Below the pieces are notes generated by a model, which saw only the letters and a list, made by a program, of their open reading frames with translations, was not told where the DNA came from and made no database searches. From contig NZ_AQQP01000024.1 in NCBI RefSeq assembly GCF_002210165.1, positions 1-39,132 of the forward strand: DNA of 39,132 nt. Reading direction: 5' to 3'. Positions 22,490 to 32,974 of the stretch are shown here, in pieces. How positions within the stretch are numbered: the stretch's first letter is position 1; each line of letters starts with the position of its first letter. Origin of the DNA: Phaeobacter sp. 22II1-1F12B. GTDB taxonomy: Bacteria; Pseudomonadota; Alphaproteobacteria; Rhodobacterales; Rhodobacteraceae. The translations under genes and the position numbers were made by a program.

Positions 22490-25105
22490 TTAAATGAGGC
22501 CTTTCGAGCGTGCGATTAACACGGCCTCGGTACGGTTGCTGGCATTTAGGGAGGGTAAGATTCTCCGGAAATGCCATTTCACAGTGTCTTCCGTGACATG
22601 CAGGCGCGCTGCAATTTCCTTGTTGCTCAACCCGAGTGCCGCATGCTGCAAAACCCCGATTTGCTTTCGGCTGATCGGGGCAGATATATGTGCAGCGGGG
22701 AGCTTAGTGATCGTCAGTTCATGCGCCGTTTTTCCGGCAATCGAAAATTGATCTGTCCTTTGATCTAGGAACGCTTTTGCCGTTGGGCTAATGACCCTCA
22801 GAAAATGCCGCCTGTTTTTCAAAGACCTGAATGCACCCATTTGTTGTGCTTGCAGATTGGCATCGACCATCCTTTTTATTGCTTGCTTTTCTTCGCCCAT
22901 CATATGGATAGTGGTCGCAAGCGTACATTGCGCCCTGACCTCACCGCGTTGGTCCCTGATGGCGGCAAAGTTTGTCAGAGCTTTTCGCGCCTGCCTCTCG
23001 GCCAGACCCAGTTTCCCGTCACGCAGAAACCTTGAGGCTTCGAGCAATTCACGTTCCGCCTGGATGGCGCGATTTTGGTTTGGCAAGAAAACCAAGTCCT
23101 CGTCCGATGGAAGAGGTTCGATCCCGAGCGGAGTACTCGCTCGGGTTCCCATGGCAAAGACTTCGGTACCCAACCGAATCAGGATACCCAACCGCTTCAA
23201 GCCGCGCTCGTTTGCCGTAAGGCGGCAGCGTTCCAGCAACAAGAAGGCCCGCGATGTGTCACCTCGGCGAATATATACCTCGACCGCGCTTCGAACCGTG
23301 TTCCACACCACATCCGTCACCCCGAATGCCAGCGCGAAATCGAGAGCCTCATGCAGGAGGCCGTCGTCAGGTGTGATTGAGCCGTCTTCTGCCTGGACCT
23401 GAAATTCGAAGGAGGTGAACATTCCTCTGACAAACGGCGTGCGCTCCTGGGCGACGTTTTCATCTTTCTGTGCCCGCCGGATTTCGGCGCGCGCGCCATA
23501 AATGTCGCCATTGAGCAGTCTGGCCAGGATACCGGCGCCAGCAAGCCAGCCAAACGCATAGCGGTGACGGACTGCTCCGCTTGTGACCGTGGCCGTGGCG
23601 ATTTGATCTGAAAGGATAGTGAACTGCCTGTCAGAGGCGGCAATGAAGGCTCTGCAGGTCTGTGCAGCCGCCTGCCCGACGGGGTTGACCAACCCATAGG
23701 TGTCAACCCATGCAGTGCAGCCTTCATCGCTTTCTTTCATTTCATCATGTGTGGCCAGACCAATGGCGTGGACCAGTTCCCCCCATCCATTCGGGTCGTC
23801 CTGTTTCGCGGGATCTGAAGCGGGCAAGGCGTTCAGTCTGTCCAGCACCTCTTGAGCTTCCTGAGCACGTTGGCCGAAGTACAGCACCCAAGCATATCCG
23901 ATGGCCAAGGATGGTGTCTGGATTAATTTGAACCGAGGAATGCCGGTGAACCAGGTCATCAAGGCCTCGATCTCTCCCTGCCTCAGGGCAAGGTCCAGCA
24001 GAGCTTGTTCGCCCAGACGTTGGGCCCAATTATGATCTTGGGCCCGTAGGGCCACTTTAATGACCAAGCGGTATTCCCTTCTTCGCCAATGCCAGAATGC
24101 GATACGTTTCAGGAAATACGACTGGCGCGATCCGTTTGCCTCTATGAAACGATTGCGCAGATAATCTTTCAGCGCCCGGTTCATTTCATAGCGGTTTGGT
24201 GTTGCAGCGCTGGACGCCAAAAGGCGATAGTGCGCTTCAAGTTTAGCCAGTTTGAGGCCTGCAGCGTCCGTCTTGAACACGTAGTTGCAGATATCTTCAG
24301 TGATTTCTTCCAGCCAGCTGGCTTTCTCCAGGCAATCGCGGAGCGGTTGCGGCACCTGCGCCAGCACATCGTTTTCGAAATAGGCCTGAACCTCGGGCAG
24401 ATGGACGATGCCTTCGCCTGAGGCAGTCGATTTTCCCGCCAGCGCGCACAGAAGCGGCCAGCCGCCCGTCAAATCGAACACTCTCTTTGCCTGGTCTGCG
24501 TCCAGTGACAGAACCAAGCCAGTCTCATCGAGGGTGAAACCCAAATCGTCCGGGCCGATCGTAACGACATCCGAGAGGACCGACAGAGAGACCGTCGCGT
24601 CGGGCAAGCCTTCGCTTATGACCAATCGAACGGTTTCCGGCGTTTCCAGTGTGATCGTTCTCAGAAACCTTTGCGTAGTGGCAGCGTCTGCTACGCCATC
24701 CAGGCAGATCGTGACGGGCCTTTCATGATCCGTGAGCAGGCCGAGCGCGAGGGTCTTCACACTACTCTTGGTCGGTGTCGCGGGGAATCTTTCCGAGGAA
24801 AGCGCCGCGACAATCGAGTTCGCAATCAAATCGGTTTCAGATAGGTCTTTTGGCCAGAAAGACGAAAAGTCCAGATAGATGCAGTCTTCGTTTCTTTCGA
24901 GCGCGGCTTGGGCGCACTGGGCGACCTGGACCGACTTGCCAAAGCCGGGAGGCGCTTTGTAAAGAAGACACTTGGCCGTCGGGTTTCCTGTAAAACTCAG
25001 CCTGTCGCGCTTTAGATAACCCTGAGAATACTTTGTGCGACGGGTATTCATCCGTCTCAGAAAGCCCGAAATGTCGTCTGGGTTTGCTCTGGAGGGCGTT
25101 GTCAT
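22490..25105 (-). CDS. alkS: AlkS, MalT/LuxR-type activator of alkane genes
   Basis: An 871-residue protein with the STAND/MalT architecture: Walker A 'APPGFGKS' at 51-58, an NTPase domain to about 350, a TPR-like helical middle, and a C-terminal LuxR HTH ('LQHAALGLSNKEIAARLHVTEDTVKWHFRR'). ATG 25105 is preferred over the upstream TTG 25171 because a GGGAGGGAGGG purine run lies directly before it. AlkS of Pseudomonas (883 residues) senses alkanes and activates PalkB; size, domains and position opposite alkB agree. It is the only regulator in the cluster. Confidence 0.93.
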   Translation of the reverse strand: MTTPSRANPDDISGFLRRMNTRRTKYSQGYLKRDRLSFTGNPTAKCLLYKAPPGFGKSVQVAQCAQAALERNEDCIYLDFSSFWPKDLSETDLIANSIVAALSSERFPATPTKSSVKTLALGLLTDHERPVTICLDGVADAATTQRFLRTITLETPETVRLVISEGLPDATVSLSVLSDVVTIGPDDLGFTLDETGLVLSLDADQAKRVFDLTGGWPLLCALAGKSTASGEGIVHLPEVQAYFENDVLAQVPQPLRDCLEKASWLEEITEDICNYVFKTDAAGLKLAKLEAHYRLLASSAATPNRYEMNRALKDYLRNRFIEANGSRQSYFLKRIAFWHWRRREYRLVIKVALRAQDHNWAQRLGEQALLDLALRQGEIEALMTWFTGIPRFKLIQTPSLAIGYAWVLYFGQRAQEAQEVLDRLNALPASDPAKQDDPNGWGELVHAIGLATHDEMKESDEGCTAWVDTYGLVNPVGQAAAQTCRAFIAASDRQFTILSDQIATATVTSGAVRHRYAFGWLAGAGILARLLNGDIYGARAEIRRAQKDENVAQERTPFVRGMFTSFEFQVQAEDGSITPDDGLLHEALDFALAFGVTDVVWNTVRSAVEVYIRRGDTSRAFLLLERCRLTANERGLKRLGILIRLGTEVFAMGTRASTPLGIEPLPSDEDLVFLPNQNRAIQAERELLEASRFLRDGKLGLAERQARKALTNFAAIRDQRGEVRAQCTLATTIHMMGEEKQAIKRMVDANLQAQQMGAFRSLKNRRHFLRVISPTAKAFLDQRTDQFSIAGKTAHELTITKLPAAHISAPISRKQIGVLQHAALGLSNKEIAARLHVTEDTVKWHFRRILPSLNASNRTEAVLIARSKGLI

Positions 25106-25171
25106 CCCTCCCTCCCCGAAGCGATGTATCGTTGGTGTCCCGACTCCATAACTATAGCACGCGAAACTCAA

Positions 25172-25191
25172 AACTACACGAACGTGTAGTT
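25172..25191. promoter_or_regulatory. 20-bp perfect palindrome in the alkS-alkB intergenic region
   Basis: AACTACACG-AA-CGTGTAGTT: 9-bp arms around a 2-bp centre at about 25181.5, within the 207-bp gap between divergent alkS and alkB. A class II activator binding near -43.5 would place the alkB start near 25225. It is the obvious AlkS operator candidate. No clear -35/-10 pair is visible for either gene, as expected for an activator-dependent promoter. Confidence 0.65.
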
Positions 25192-25312
25192 GTTAGCTGG
25201 CCTGTCTGTGAGGATTTTGCCGTCTCAGCGTCAGTCGGCAGGAGGAAGCAATGCAATCATGCTTCTGACCACCGTATGGCCAAATGACAGCCTTTCAGGG
25301 AGGAACAGACTG

Positions 25313-26524
25313 ATGAAGGATTTGAACGAAACGGCCGCGGCAGAAGCCGGCGCCACTGAAGCATACGTTGATAAGAAACGGTATTTTTGGATTTTGTCTG
25401 TATTCTGGCCGGCAACGCCGCTGATCGGACTTTACCTAGTAGCGGAAACCGGATGGAGCATCTGGTACGGAACAGTCTTGATTCTGTGGTATCTGGCGGT
25501 ACCACTGCTGGACGCGATGTTCGGAGAGGATTTCTCGAATCCCCCCGAGTCGGCCGTGCCTGATCTTGAAAAAGACCGCTACTATCGCGTGCTCACTTAT
25601 CTGACCGTGCCCATGCACTATGCGGCTCTTGTCGGATCCTGCTGGTGGGTGGCGACCCAACCGGTCAATGCCTTTGAGTTCATTGCGCTTGCACTGTCGC
25701 TGGGTATCGTCAACGGTTTGGCACTGAACACCGGCCATGAACTGGGCCACAAGAAAGAAACATTTGACCGCTGGATGGCCAAATTGGTGCTGGCTGTGGT
25801 TGGATATGGCCACTTCTTCATTGAGCATAACAAAGGGCACCATCGTGACGTGGCCACACCTAAAGATCCGGCAACTTCGCGTATGGGTGAAAACATCTAT
25901 TCTTTCGCAACCCGCGAGATCCCCGGGGCTTTCAAACGCGCTTGGGAGCTTGAAGAGGTTCGCCTTGAGCGGAGTGGTAAGAATGTCTGGAGCCTGGATA
26001 ACGAAATTCTTCAGCCGCTGATCATTACCGTCGTTCTTTACGCCGGGCTGCTGGCATTCTTCGGGCCCATCATGCTTGTGTTCCTGCCCATTCAGATGGC
26101 GTACGGATGGTGGCAGCTGACCTCGGCCAACTATATCGAGCATTATGGCTTGCTGCGCGAAAAACTGCCCAACGGCAAGTATGAGCATCAGAAGCCGCAC
26201 CATTCGTGGAACTCGAACCATATCATGTCCAACCTGATCCTGTTCCACCTGCAGCGGCACTCGGACCACCACGCGCACCCGACGCGATCCTATCAATCCC
26301 TGCGGGACTTCAAGGATCTGCCTGCGCTTCCTTCGGGCTATCCCGGGATGTTCTTTGCGGCGCTGGTCCCCTCGTGGTTCCGATCGATCATGGATCATCG
26401 TGTCTTGGACTGGGCCAAAGGTGACCTGAACAAGATTCAGATCGAGCCTGGCATGCGTGAGTACTATGACCGTAAATTCGGGTCGGTCGCACCTGCACAA
26501 CCTGCCGCCATGCCTGCCGAATAA
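25313..26524 (+). CDS. alkB: AlkB, membrane alkane 1-monooxygenase
   Basis: A 403-residue integral membrane di-iron hydroxylase with all diagnostic boxes: HELGHK (142-147), EHNKGHHRD (171-179), the HYG-type 'NYIEHYGL' (273-280) and 'LQRHSDHHAHP' (313-323). About six membrane helices surround them. Length is close to Pseudomonas GPo1 AlkB (401). It hydroxylates medium-chain n-alkanes to 1-alkanols at the inner membrane using O2 and electrons from rubredoxin. ATG 25313 has GGGAGG 9 bases upstream. First gene of the rightward alkB-G-H-J-K-L-thiolase series. Confidence 0.97.
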   Translation: MKDLNETAAAEAGATEAYVDKKRYFWILSVFWPATPLIGLYLVAETGWSIWYGTVLILWYLAVPLLDAMFGEDFSNPPESAVPDLEKDRYYRVLTYLTVPMHYAALVGSCWWVATQPVNAFEFIALALSLGIVNGLALNTGHELGHKKETFDRWMAKLVLAVVGYGHFFIEHNKGHHRDVATPKDPATSRMGENIYSFATREIPGAFKRAWELEEVRLERSGKNVWSLDNEILQPLIITVVLYAGLLAFFGPIMLVFLPIQMAYGWWQLTSANYIEHYGLLREKLPNGKYEHQKPHHSWNSNHIMSNLILFHLQRHSDHHAHPTRSYQSLRDFKDLPALPSGYPGMFFAALVPSWFRSIMDHRVLDWAKGDLNKIQIEPGMREYYDRKFGSVAPAQPAAMPAE

Positions 26525-26553
26525 AACCCTCGCATGGCGCCTCAGACTAAGGA

Positions 26554-26574
26554 GTTGGCCCCGATGGGGCCAAC
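26554..26574 (+). other. Perfect hairpin between alkB and alkG
   Basis: GTTGGCCCC-GAT-GGGGCCAAC: 9-bp stem, 3-base loop, 29 bases after the alkB stop. There is no T-run. It may stabilise the alkB mRNA 3' end or act as a partial attenuator so that AlkB is made in excess over downstream enzymes. Confidence 0.55.
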
Positions 26575-26697
26575 ACTGGCCTGACAAACAGCCCCTTGCT
26601 CTCACTCGATGACGGGGCCGCAGACACAACCGAGAGAAAATCTGGAACGACGCATGTGCTTGCCTGTCAACGCACGTGTGTAAGGGAGGAATGAACA

Positions 26698-27162
26698 ATG
26701 GCTAAATATCAATGCCCGGATTGCGGTTACACCTACGATGAAATCCAGGGCCACCCGCATGAAGGTTTCCCGCCGGGAACGCCGTGGTCGCAAGTGCCCG
26801 AAGACTTTGCGTGCCCCGATTGCGCGGTCCGCGACAAAGAGGACTTTGTGCTGATCGGCGAAGCCGCAGCGCCAGCACCAACCCCGGCACCGGCACCCGA
26901 ACCCGTGGCGGTTGCCGCTCCTACCGCCGCACCGCAAGCGCCTGCGCCGCAGCCTACTCCGGTGGTACAGGCGACCCCCGCCGCCGGAACTGCCTACCGG
27001 AAATGGCTTTGCATCACATGCGGTCATATCTACGACGAAGCTCTTGGCGACGAACACGAAGGTTTCCCGCCGGGAACTCTGTTCAGTCAGATCCCCGATG
27101 ATTGGTGCTGTCCGGACTGTGGCGCCACGAAAGAGGACTATGTCCTCTACGAAGAGAAGTAG
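26698..27162 (+). CDS. alkG: AlkG, double-domain rubredoxin
   Basis: 154 residues comprising two rubredoxin domains: residues 1-55 with '[10 protein letters not shown]' and 'FACPDCAV', and about 99-154 with '[10 protein letters not shown]' and '[16 protein letters not shown]'. An Ala/Pro-rich linker of about 40 residues joins them. Each domain binds one iron through four cysteines. The two-domain form resembles Pseudomonas AlkG (about 173 residues) and carries electrons from AlkT to AlkB. GGGAGG lies 8-13 bases upstream of the ATG. There is no separate alkF gene. The gap from alkB is 173 bp; the next gene follows by 10 bp. Confidence 0.96.
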   Translation: MAKYQCPDCGYTYDEIQGHPHEGFPPGTPWSQVPEDFACPDCAVRDKEDFVLIGEAAAPAPTPAPAPEPVAVAAPTAAPQAPAPQPTPVVQATPAAGTAYRKWLCITCGHIYDEALGDEHEGFPPGTLFSQIPDDWCCPDCGATKEDYVLYEEK

Positions 27163-27172
27163 GAGCGTGAAC

Positions 27173-28618
27173 ATGAATCAGGTTGCATCATTTCACGTCA
27201 AAACAGCCAGTGCCGATGACATCCGAGCGGCGTTTGACACCCAGATTCGGGCACAACTTGCCCGGCGGGCCAGTTTTGACCGCAAGGCACGCATCGCACA
27301 GCTAGACCGGCTGGCAGAGGCCGTCAAGCGGAACGAGGAGAGAATCATCGCGGCCTGCGCCGCTGATTTTCGTAAACCCGCCGAAGAAGTTAAACTTACC
27401 GAGATCTTTCCTGTGCTTCAGGAAATCCGGCACACCAAACACCATCTGAAGTCGTGGATGCGCTCCAAACGGGCGCCCGCCACTTTGGGGGTGTTTGGCA
27501 CCAAGGCACGGGTTCGCCCCGAGGCCAAGGGTGTGTGCCTGATCATCGCGCCCTGGAACTATCCAGTGAATCTTTCGCTCGGGCCGTTGGTTTCGGCAAT
27601 CGCGGCCGGCAACAGTGCCATCATCAAGCCGTCAGAAATGACGCCAAATGCGTCCCGTGTCATCATCGACATCGTGGAAGAGGCGTTCACACCGGATCTG
27701 GTCAGGGTCATCGAAGGCGACGCCACGGTTTCCCAAGAGCTACTGTCGCTTCCGTTTGACCACATTTTCTTCACGGGCAGCCCGGCAATCGGCAAGGTCG
27801 TGATGGAGGCGGCGGCAAAAAACCTGACATCGGTCACTCTGGAACTTGGTGGTAAGTCGCCCACAATCGTCGGGCCCAACGCCAATATCAAGAAGGCCGC
27901 GCGCAACATCGTCTGGGGTAAGTTCGCAAACAACGGTCAGACCTGTATCGCACCGGATCATGTGTATGTACATCGCGATGTTTCGACTGCGTTCAAGGCT
28001 GCGCTTCAGGCCGAGATCGGCCGGGTCTATGGAAAGACGCCCGAGGCTCAAAAAGCAACGCCCGACTATTGCCGGATTGTGAACGAACGTCACTTTGACA
28101 GGGTTCGCAACCTGATCGAGGATGCCCGTGCCAAAGGCGCAAGCATCCTTCAGGGCGGGCAGACAGACGCGGCCCAGAATTTCGTTGCCCCGACGCTGAT
28201 CTCCGAGGTTTCGGACGATATGGAAATCACTCAGGAAGAACTGTTTGGGCCGATCTTGCCGATCATCGAATATGTCGATCTGGATAAAGTTATCGACAAG
28301 ATCAACGCAAACCCCAAGCCGCTTGCCCTGTATATCTTCGACAAAAGCAAGGGCTTCGCTGATCAGATCATCACGCGCACCTCTTCGGGCGCGGTGGGCG
28401 TAAACCTTACAGTGGTGCATTTCCTGCACCCGAACCTTCCATTTGGCGGCGTCAACAACTCCGGCATTGGGGCGGCCCATGGCGAATACGGCTTCAAGGC
28501 CTTTTCCCATGAAAAAGCCGTTCTGGAGGAAAAGCATTCGATCACGCATATGCTTTTCCCGCCTTACACGGGCTTTGTACGCCGTCTTATCAACATCGTG
28601 GTCCGGGTGCTTGGATAA
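27173..28618 (+). CDS. alkH: AlkH, fatty aldehyde dehydrogenase
   Basis: A 481-residue NAD(P)-dependent aldehyde dehydrogenase. The catalytic Glu224 is in 'LELGGKSP' and the nucleophile Cys258 in '[10 protein letters not shown]'; '[11 protein letters not shown]' lies near 124-134. The C-terminal end ('[14 protein letters not shown]') is amphipathic to hydrophobic and could anchor it to the membrane, as in class 3 fatty aldehyde dehydrogenases. It oxidises the alkanal made by AlkJ to the fatty acid. ATG 27173 follows AGGAG, ten bases after the alkG stop. Confidence 0.94.
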   Translation: MNQVASFHVKTASADDIRAAFDTQIRAQLARRASFDRKARIAQLDRLAEAVKRNEERIIAACAADFRKPAEEVKLTEIFPVLQEIRHTKHHLKSWMRSKRAPATLGVFGTKARVRPEAKGVCLIIAPWNYPVNLSLGPLVSAIAAGNSAIIKPSEMTPNASRVIIDIVEEAFTPDLVRVIEGDATVSQELLSLPFDHIFFTGSPAIGKVVMEAAAKNLTSVTLELGGKSPTIVGPNANIKKAARNIVWGKFANNGQTCIAPDHVYVHRDVSTAFKAALQAEIGRVYGKTPEAQKATPDYCRIVNERHFDRVRNLIEDARAKGASILQGGQTDAAQNFVAPTLISEVSDDMEITQEELFGPILPIIEYVDLDKVIDKINANPKPLALYIFDKSKGFADQIITRTSSGAVGVNLTVVHFLHPNLPFGGVNNSGIGAAHGEYGFKAFSHEKAVLEEKHSITHMLFPPYTGFVRRLINIVVRVLG

Positions 28619-28649
28619 CAGCCGCCCGTAACCAATAGGGAGAGAAGAA

Positions 28650-30278
28650 ATGTACGACTATATCATCGTCGGCGCCGGATCCGCTGGTTGCGTTCTGGCC
28701 AACCGGCTGTCGGCAAACCCGGCAAAACGCGTCGCGCTTATCGAAGCAGGCCCAAAGGACAAGAGCCCCCTGATCCACATGCCATTGGGGATCGCCTTGC
28801 TGGCCAACAGCAAAAAGCTGAACTGGGCATTCGACACCGAACCGCAAGAGCACCTGAATGGCCGCAAACTGTTCTGGCCACGCGGCAAGACGCTGGGCGG
28901 GTCGTCGTCCATCAACGCCATGGTATATATTCGTGGCCACAAGGCCGATTACGACTACTGGGCGTCCGAGGCAGGCACGGATGTCTGGGGCTGGGACCGC
29001 ATGACCGACCTGTTCAAGCGCATCGAAGACAACCATCGGTTCGGTGCAACCGAAACCCACGGTAGGGGCGGCGAGCTCTCCGTGAGTGAGCTGAAAACCG
29101 TGAACCCTCTGAGCCGTGATTTCGTACAGGCTGGGCGCGAACTGCAGATCCCCCACAACGGCGATTTCAACAGCGCCGAACAAGAGGGCCTGGGCATGTA
29201 TCAGGTCACGCAAAAGGACGGTCGGCGTTGGAGCTCGGCGCAAGCTTTCCTGCGCGGGGCTGAAGCCCGGTCCAACCTTGAGATTTTCACCGACGCCCGC
29301 GTGACCCGCGTTGTCATGGAGGAAAAGACGGCAACCGGTGTCACCTTACAGAAAAGTGGCGAATATCGCCAACTGCGTCTCAACGACGGAGGCGAAGTGA
29401 TCCTGTCTGGCGGGGCCGTGAATTCGCCTCAACTCCTCCTTCTGTCGGGTATCGGGGATGCCCAAGAAATTAAACGGCATGGTCTAGCCGTCGTTCACGA
29501 CCTTCCCGAGGTTGGCAAGAACATGGCCGACCACCTCGATGTAACGATTATGCATGCTGCTAGCTCACGGCGCCCGATCGGTGTCGCGCCCAGCTTTCTG
29601 CCGCGTGGCATTGGTGGTTTGTTTTCCTACATCTTCAGACGTAAAGGGTTTCTCACGTCAAATGTTGCGGAAAGCGGTGGGTTCATTAAGTCGTCCCCTG
29701 AACGCGATAGGCCGAATGTTCAGTTTCACTTCCTGCCCACATATCTGAAAGATCATGGCCGCAAGATCGCTTTTGGTTATGGCTATACGCTTCACATCTG
29801 CGATCTTTTGCCCAAGAGCCGCGGCTATATCGGCCTCAAAAGCCCGGATCCGATGGACGATCCTCTGATTCAGCCGAATTATCTTAGCGATCCGGAAGAT
29901 ATGGGAACGATGATTGCAGCCTTCAAAGCTGGGCGCAGGATACTCGAAGCGCCGGCAATGTCTGTGCACAGCAAATACGAAGTGCACCCCGGTAAATCTG
30001 TACAGACCGACGATGAGATCGCGGCATTCATTCGGGAAAGCGCAGAAACAATCTATCATCCGGTTGGTACATGCCGAATGGGTGCGGACAAGGATTCTGT
30101 GGTCGACCCCGAGCTTAAGGTTCGCGGTGTATCAGGGCTGCGAGTGGTGGACGCATCCATCATGCCAAGCCTTGTCGCTGGAAACACCAACGCCCCGACC
30201 ATGGTCATCGCTGAGAATGCGGCCGAGATCATTCTGGGGCAGGTGCGTATTTTTAACAGGAGCCGGTCTGTTGCCTAA
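28650..30278 (+). CDS. alkJ: AlkJ, membrane-associated alcohol dehydrogenase (GMC flavoprotein)
   Basis: 542 residues of the glucose-methanol-choline oxidoreductase family: FAD dinucleotide fold '[16 protein letters not shown]' at the N-terminus, GMC signature '[19 protein letters not shown]', and the C-terminal '[10 protein letters not shown]' and '[16 protein letters not shown]' with the active-site His. Pseudomonas AlkJ (about 558) oxidises 1-alkanols to aldehydes and feeds electrons to quinone at the inner membrane. GGGAGAG precedes ATG 28650; it follows alkH by 31 bp. Confidence 0.95.
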   Translation: MYDYIIVGAGSAGCVLANRLSANPAKRVALIEAGPKDKSPLIHMPLGIALLANSKKLNWAFDTEPQEHLNGRKLFWPRGKTLGGSSSINAMVYIRGHKADYDYWASEAGTDVWGWDRMTDLFKRIEDNHRFGATETHGRGGELSVSELKTVNPLSRDFVQAGRELQIPHNGDFNSAEQEGLGMYQVTQKDGRRWSSAQAFLRGAEARSNLEIFTDARVTRVVMEEKTATGVTLQKSGEYRQLRLNDGGEVILSGGAVNSPQLLLLSGIGDAQEIKRHGLAVVHDLPEVGKNMADHLDVTIMHAASSRRPIGVAPSFLPRGIGGLFSYIFRRKGFLTSNVAESGGFIKSSPERDRPNVQFHFLPTYLKDHGRKIAFGYGYTLHICDLLPKSRGYIGLKSPDPMDDPLIQPNYLSDPEDMGTMIAAFKAGRRILEAPAMSVHSKYEVHPGKSVQTDDEIAAFIRESAETIYHPVGTCRMGADKDSVVDPELKVRGVSGLRVVDASIMPSLVAGNTNAPTMVIAENAAEIILGQVRIFNRSRSVA

Positions 30279-30347
30279 AAAATCTTACGAAAATCATGAA
30301 AAAACAGCCAGTTGCCAAGGATGCGATGGGATTTGTTGTAAGAAACT

Positions 30348-30370
30348 GCAAGCCGCGACTAGCGGCTTGC
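30348..30370 (+). other. Perfect hairpin between alkJ and alkK
   Basis: GCAAGCCGC-GACTA-GCGGCTTGC: 9-bp stem with a 5-base loop in the 150-bp alkJ-alkK gap, without a T-run. It resembles the alkB-alkG hairpin in style and may tune mRNA decay or readthrough within the operon. A 32-codon frame overlapping it (from 30296) lacks a ribosome-binding site and is not called. Confidence 0.5.
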
Positions 30371-30428
30371 GAGCCTACCAGACCGACCAAATAGCCGCTC
30401 CCAAACACAAATCCGGAAAGGAAGCTAA

Positions 30429-32051
30429 ATGCGCGGACAAATGATGGCGATGCCCCTCACAATACACTCACTCATTGATCACGGCGCTCGCTATCATGGC
30501 AACACCGAGATCGTGTCGGTGGAAACAGATGGCACAAAGACAAAGACGAACTGGAAAGGGATTTCGGATAGAGCCCGTCAGCTCGGCTCCGCGCTGACAA
30601 AGCTGGGGCTCTTCAAAGGGGATCGCGTGGCGACGATCGCGTGGAACAACGCGCGGCATCTGGAATGCTACTTCGGCATTTCCTGCGGTGGACTGGTGTG
30701 CCACACGATCAATCCGCGCCTCTTCCCCGAACAGCTTGTCTATATCATCAACCACGCGGAAGACCGGGTCATATTTTTTGACGAGACGTTCCTGCCGATC
30801 ATCGAAGGGATCAGAGAGAAGCTGACAACTGTCGACACCTTCGTTCTCATGTCCGCGCGTGACGAAAAGGCAGCCAGCAAGATCCCCGGACTTATATTCT
30901 ACGAGGACTTCCTGGCCACGGGGGACGAAAACGCCGATTGGGTGGATGTCGACGAAAATGACGCCTCCAGCCTTTGCTATACCTCCGGCACCACCGGAAA
31001 TCCCAAGGGCGTTCTTTATTCGCACCGCTCTACGGTTTTGCATTCCTTGGGCGCGGCTCTTCCCGATACGCTGAACATTTCAGCGCGCGAAGTGATGATG
31101 CCGGTGGTTCCGATGTTCCACGTCAATGCCTGGGGCATCCCCTATGCCGCCGCGATGGTCGGCGCCAAGCTGGTCTTGCCCGGTCCGGGGCTTGATGGTG
31201 ACAGCCTCGCAAGGCTGATCGACGACGAAGGCGTGACGGTCGCGCTTGGTGTTCCTACAATCTGGCAGGGGCTGCTTGCATCGCTCGACAAGCTTGGCTC
31301 CAAAGCCGAGACCCTCACACGGACGGTGGTCGGTGGGTCGGCTTGTCCCCCGTCAATGATCGCTGAATTCCGCGACAAATATGGCACCGAAGTCGTGCAC
31401 GCCTGGGGCATGACAGAAACCTCGCCTCTGGGGACTGCGAATGCCTTGCTGGAACGCCATGCGGGCATGACCGTGGAAGAACAGGCGAAAGTGCGCGAAA
31501 GCCAGGGCCGCCCGCCCTACGGTGTGGAACTCAAGATCGTCGACGATGCAGGCAGTACAATTCCCGAGGATGGGGCGGCGCAAGGCAATCTTCGCATTCG
31601 CGGCCATTGGGTCGTAGACAGCTATTTCGGTGCGGAACCGGGCACGACTTTGGAATCCGATGGATGGTTTGAAACCGGCGATGTGGCCTCGATTGATGCT
31701 GATGGGTTCATGACGATTCGAGACCGCTCCAAGGACATCATCAAATCGGGCGGGGAATGGATTTCCACCGTCGAACTTGAAGGAATCGCGGTCGGTCATC
31801 CCGGTATTGCAGATGCCGCAGCAATTGCAGCGAAGCATGTAAAATGGGACGAACGGCCGGTCCTTGTCGCTGTAAAGGCTCCAGGAGCAAGAGTGTCAGA
31901 GAAGGATGTGATTTCCTTCTTCTCCGACAAAGTCGCCAAATGGCAGATCCCGGATGCGGTCGTTTTTGTGGATGAACTTCCACGAAACGCAACTGGCAAG
32001 GTGCTGAAGAACAAGCTGCGGGAAGCATATGGAGACGTGCTTCTGGCGTAG
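30429..32051 (+). CDS. alkK: AlkK, medium-chain acyl-CoA synthetase
   Basis: A 540-residue AMP-forming ligase: the P-loop motif '[12 protein letters not shown]' is at 184-195, '[12 protein letters not shown]' follows in the middle, and '[15 protein letters not shown]' with the C-terminal '[16 protein letters not shown]' lysine region complete the family pattern. The N-terminus MRGQMMAM and 'RCATIAWNN'-like segment 'RVATIAWNN' resemble Pseudomonas AlkK (546). It activates the fatty acid to acyl-CoA for beta-oxidation. GGAAAGGA lies upstream of ATG 30429. Confidence 0.94.
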   Translation: MRGQMMAMPLTIHSLIDHGARYHGNTEIVSVETDGTKTKTNWKGISDRARQLGSALTKLGLFKGDRVATIAWNNARHLECYFGISCGGLVCHTINPRLFPEQLVYIINHAEDRVIFFDETFLPIIEGIREKLTTVDTFVLMSARDEKAASKIPGLIFYEDFLATGDENADWVDVDENDASSLCYTSGTTGNPKGVLYSHRSTVLHSLGAALPDTLNISAREVMMPVVPMFHVNAWGIPYAAAMVGAKLVLPGPGLDGDSLARLIDDEGVTVALGVPTIWQGLLASLDKLGSKAETLTRTVVGGSACPPSMIAEFRDKYGTEVVHAWGMTETSPLGTANALLERHAGMTVEEQAKVRESQGRPPYGVELKIVDDAGSTIPEDGAAQGNLRIRGHWVVDSYFGAEPGTTLESDGWFETGDVASIDADGFMTIRDRSKDIIKSGGEWISTVELEGIAVGHPGIADAAAIAAKHVKWDERPVLVAVKAPGARVSEKDVISFFSDKVAKWQIPDAVVFVDELPRNATGKVLKNKLREAYGDVLLA

Positions 32052-32144
32052 CCTGAAAACAGGCAGGCGGATTTGCAGATCGCATGTTCCGCCTCCTTGA
32101 GACCGAGCAAAATGCGCGGAAAAACGACCAAAAGGGAGGAATAA

Positions 32145-32831
32145 ATGAAACAATATAAGGTAAAATCCAAGGGGTCTTTTGCCTCGAAGTTTGTGTTGAT
32201 CACGATGCTTGGTTGCTTTTCGTCGTTCAGCGTCGCAAATGCGGAACCGCTTTACTCCAAAGGCGACTGGCTTTTTGGCCTGAATGCGGCGAAAGTATTC
32301 ACGAACGAAACGTTGGATTCAATCAGCGCGGGCGGTGCGCCAATACCGGGGTCTGGTATCGATATCTCCGATGACACCACACTGAGTTTCGATGTTTCTT
32401 ATTTCTTGAATTCATCTTTGGCATTGAATTTTTTTGGTGGTTTTCCTGCAACCGCCGATCTTACAGGAACCGGCAGCTTGGGGGGGATGACCGTCGGAGA
32501 GACAAAATACGGCCCTGCCATATTGTCCCTTCAATACCACTTTTCAACTAATTCATCCGTTAGCCCTTATGTTGGTGCCGGTATCGCTCGAATCTTGTTT
32601 CTGGAAGAACAAGGGGATGCTCTCGCGGACTTCGACTTGAAAGACGCCTGGGCGCCTGCTCTCCAAGTTGGAATGCGCTATCAAATGAGCGACAATTGGT
32701 TTGCCAATGCTGATATACGTTATACCCCATTCGAAACAGATATCTCTGGGACACTCGGCGGGGCGCCGGTCAGAGGCAAAGTTTCGGTGGACCCAACAAT
32801 CTTGAATATCGGTGTTGCCTACCGGTTTTAA
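32145..32831 (+). CDS. alkL: AlkL, OmpW-family outer membrane alkane channel
   Basis: A 228-residue protein with a signal peptide (basic start, hydrophobic 'FVLITMLGCFSSF', cleavage near 'VANA-EPL') and an OmpW-type eight-stranded barrel ending in 'ILNIGVAYRF', with the terminal Phe of outer membrane proteins. AlkL (about 230 in Pseudomonas) lets alkanes cross the outer membrane. GGGAGG lies before ATG 32145. The 93-bp gap after alkK holds two small hairpins (GCCTG/CAGGC and AGGCGGA/TCCGCCT). Base composition is more AT-rich than the rest of the operon. Confidence 0.9.
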   Translation: MKQYKVKSKGSFASKFVLITMLGCFSSFSVANAEPLYSKGDWLFGLNAAKVFTNETLDSISAGGAPIPGSGIDISDDTTLSFDVSYFLNSSLALNFFGGFPATADLTGTGSLGGMTVGETKYGPAILSLQYHFSTNSSVSPYVGAGIARILFLEEQGDALADFDLKDAWAPALQVGMRYQMSDNWFANADIRYTPFETDISGTLGGAPVRGKVSVDPTILNIGVAYRF

Positions 32832-32974
32832 GGTGTCGTTTCTGACGGAAGTAACCCGGAGCGCGCGTGTCGCGCCTCGGAACATTTACTTCCGAACTTC
32901 TTGAAAAATGATTTCTGTACTGGGCAACGGACCAACGCGGTCTTTTTGATGCAGAACGAAGCAACGGTGAAAAA

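Noticed and set aside
25436-26698. 420-codon minus-strand frame
   Set aside because: It lies antisense to alkB, whose histidine boxes and length establish the true strand.
30296-30394. 32-codon frame between alkJ and alkK
   Set aside because: No ribosome-binding site, it overlaps a strong hairpin and has no recognisable sequence features.
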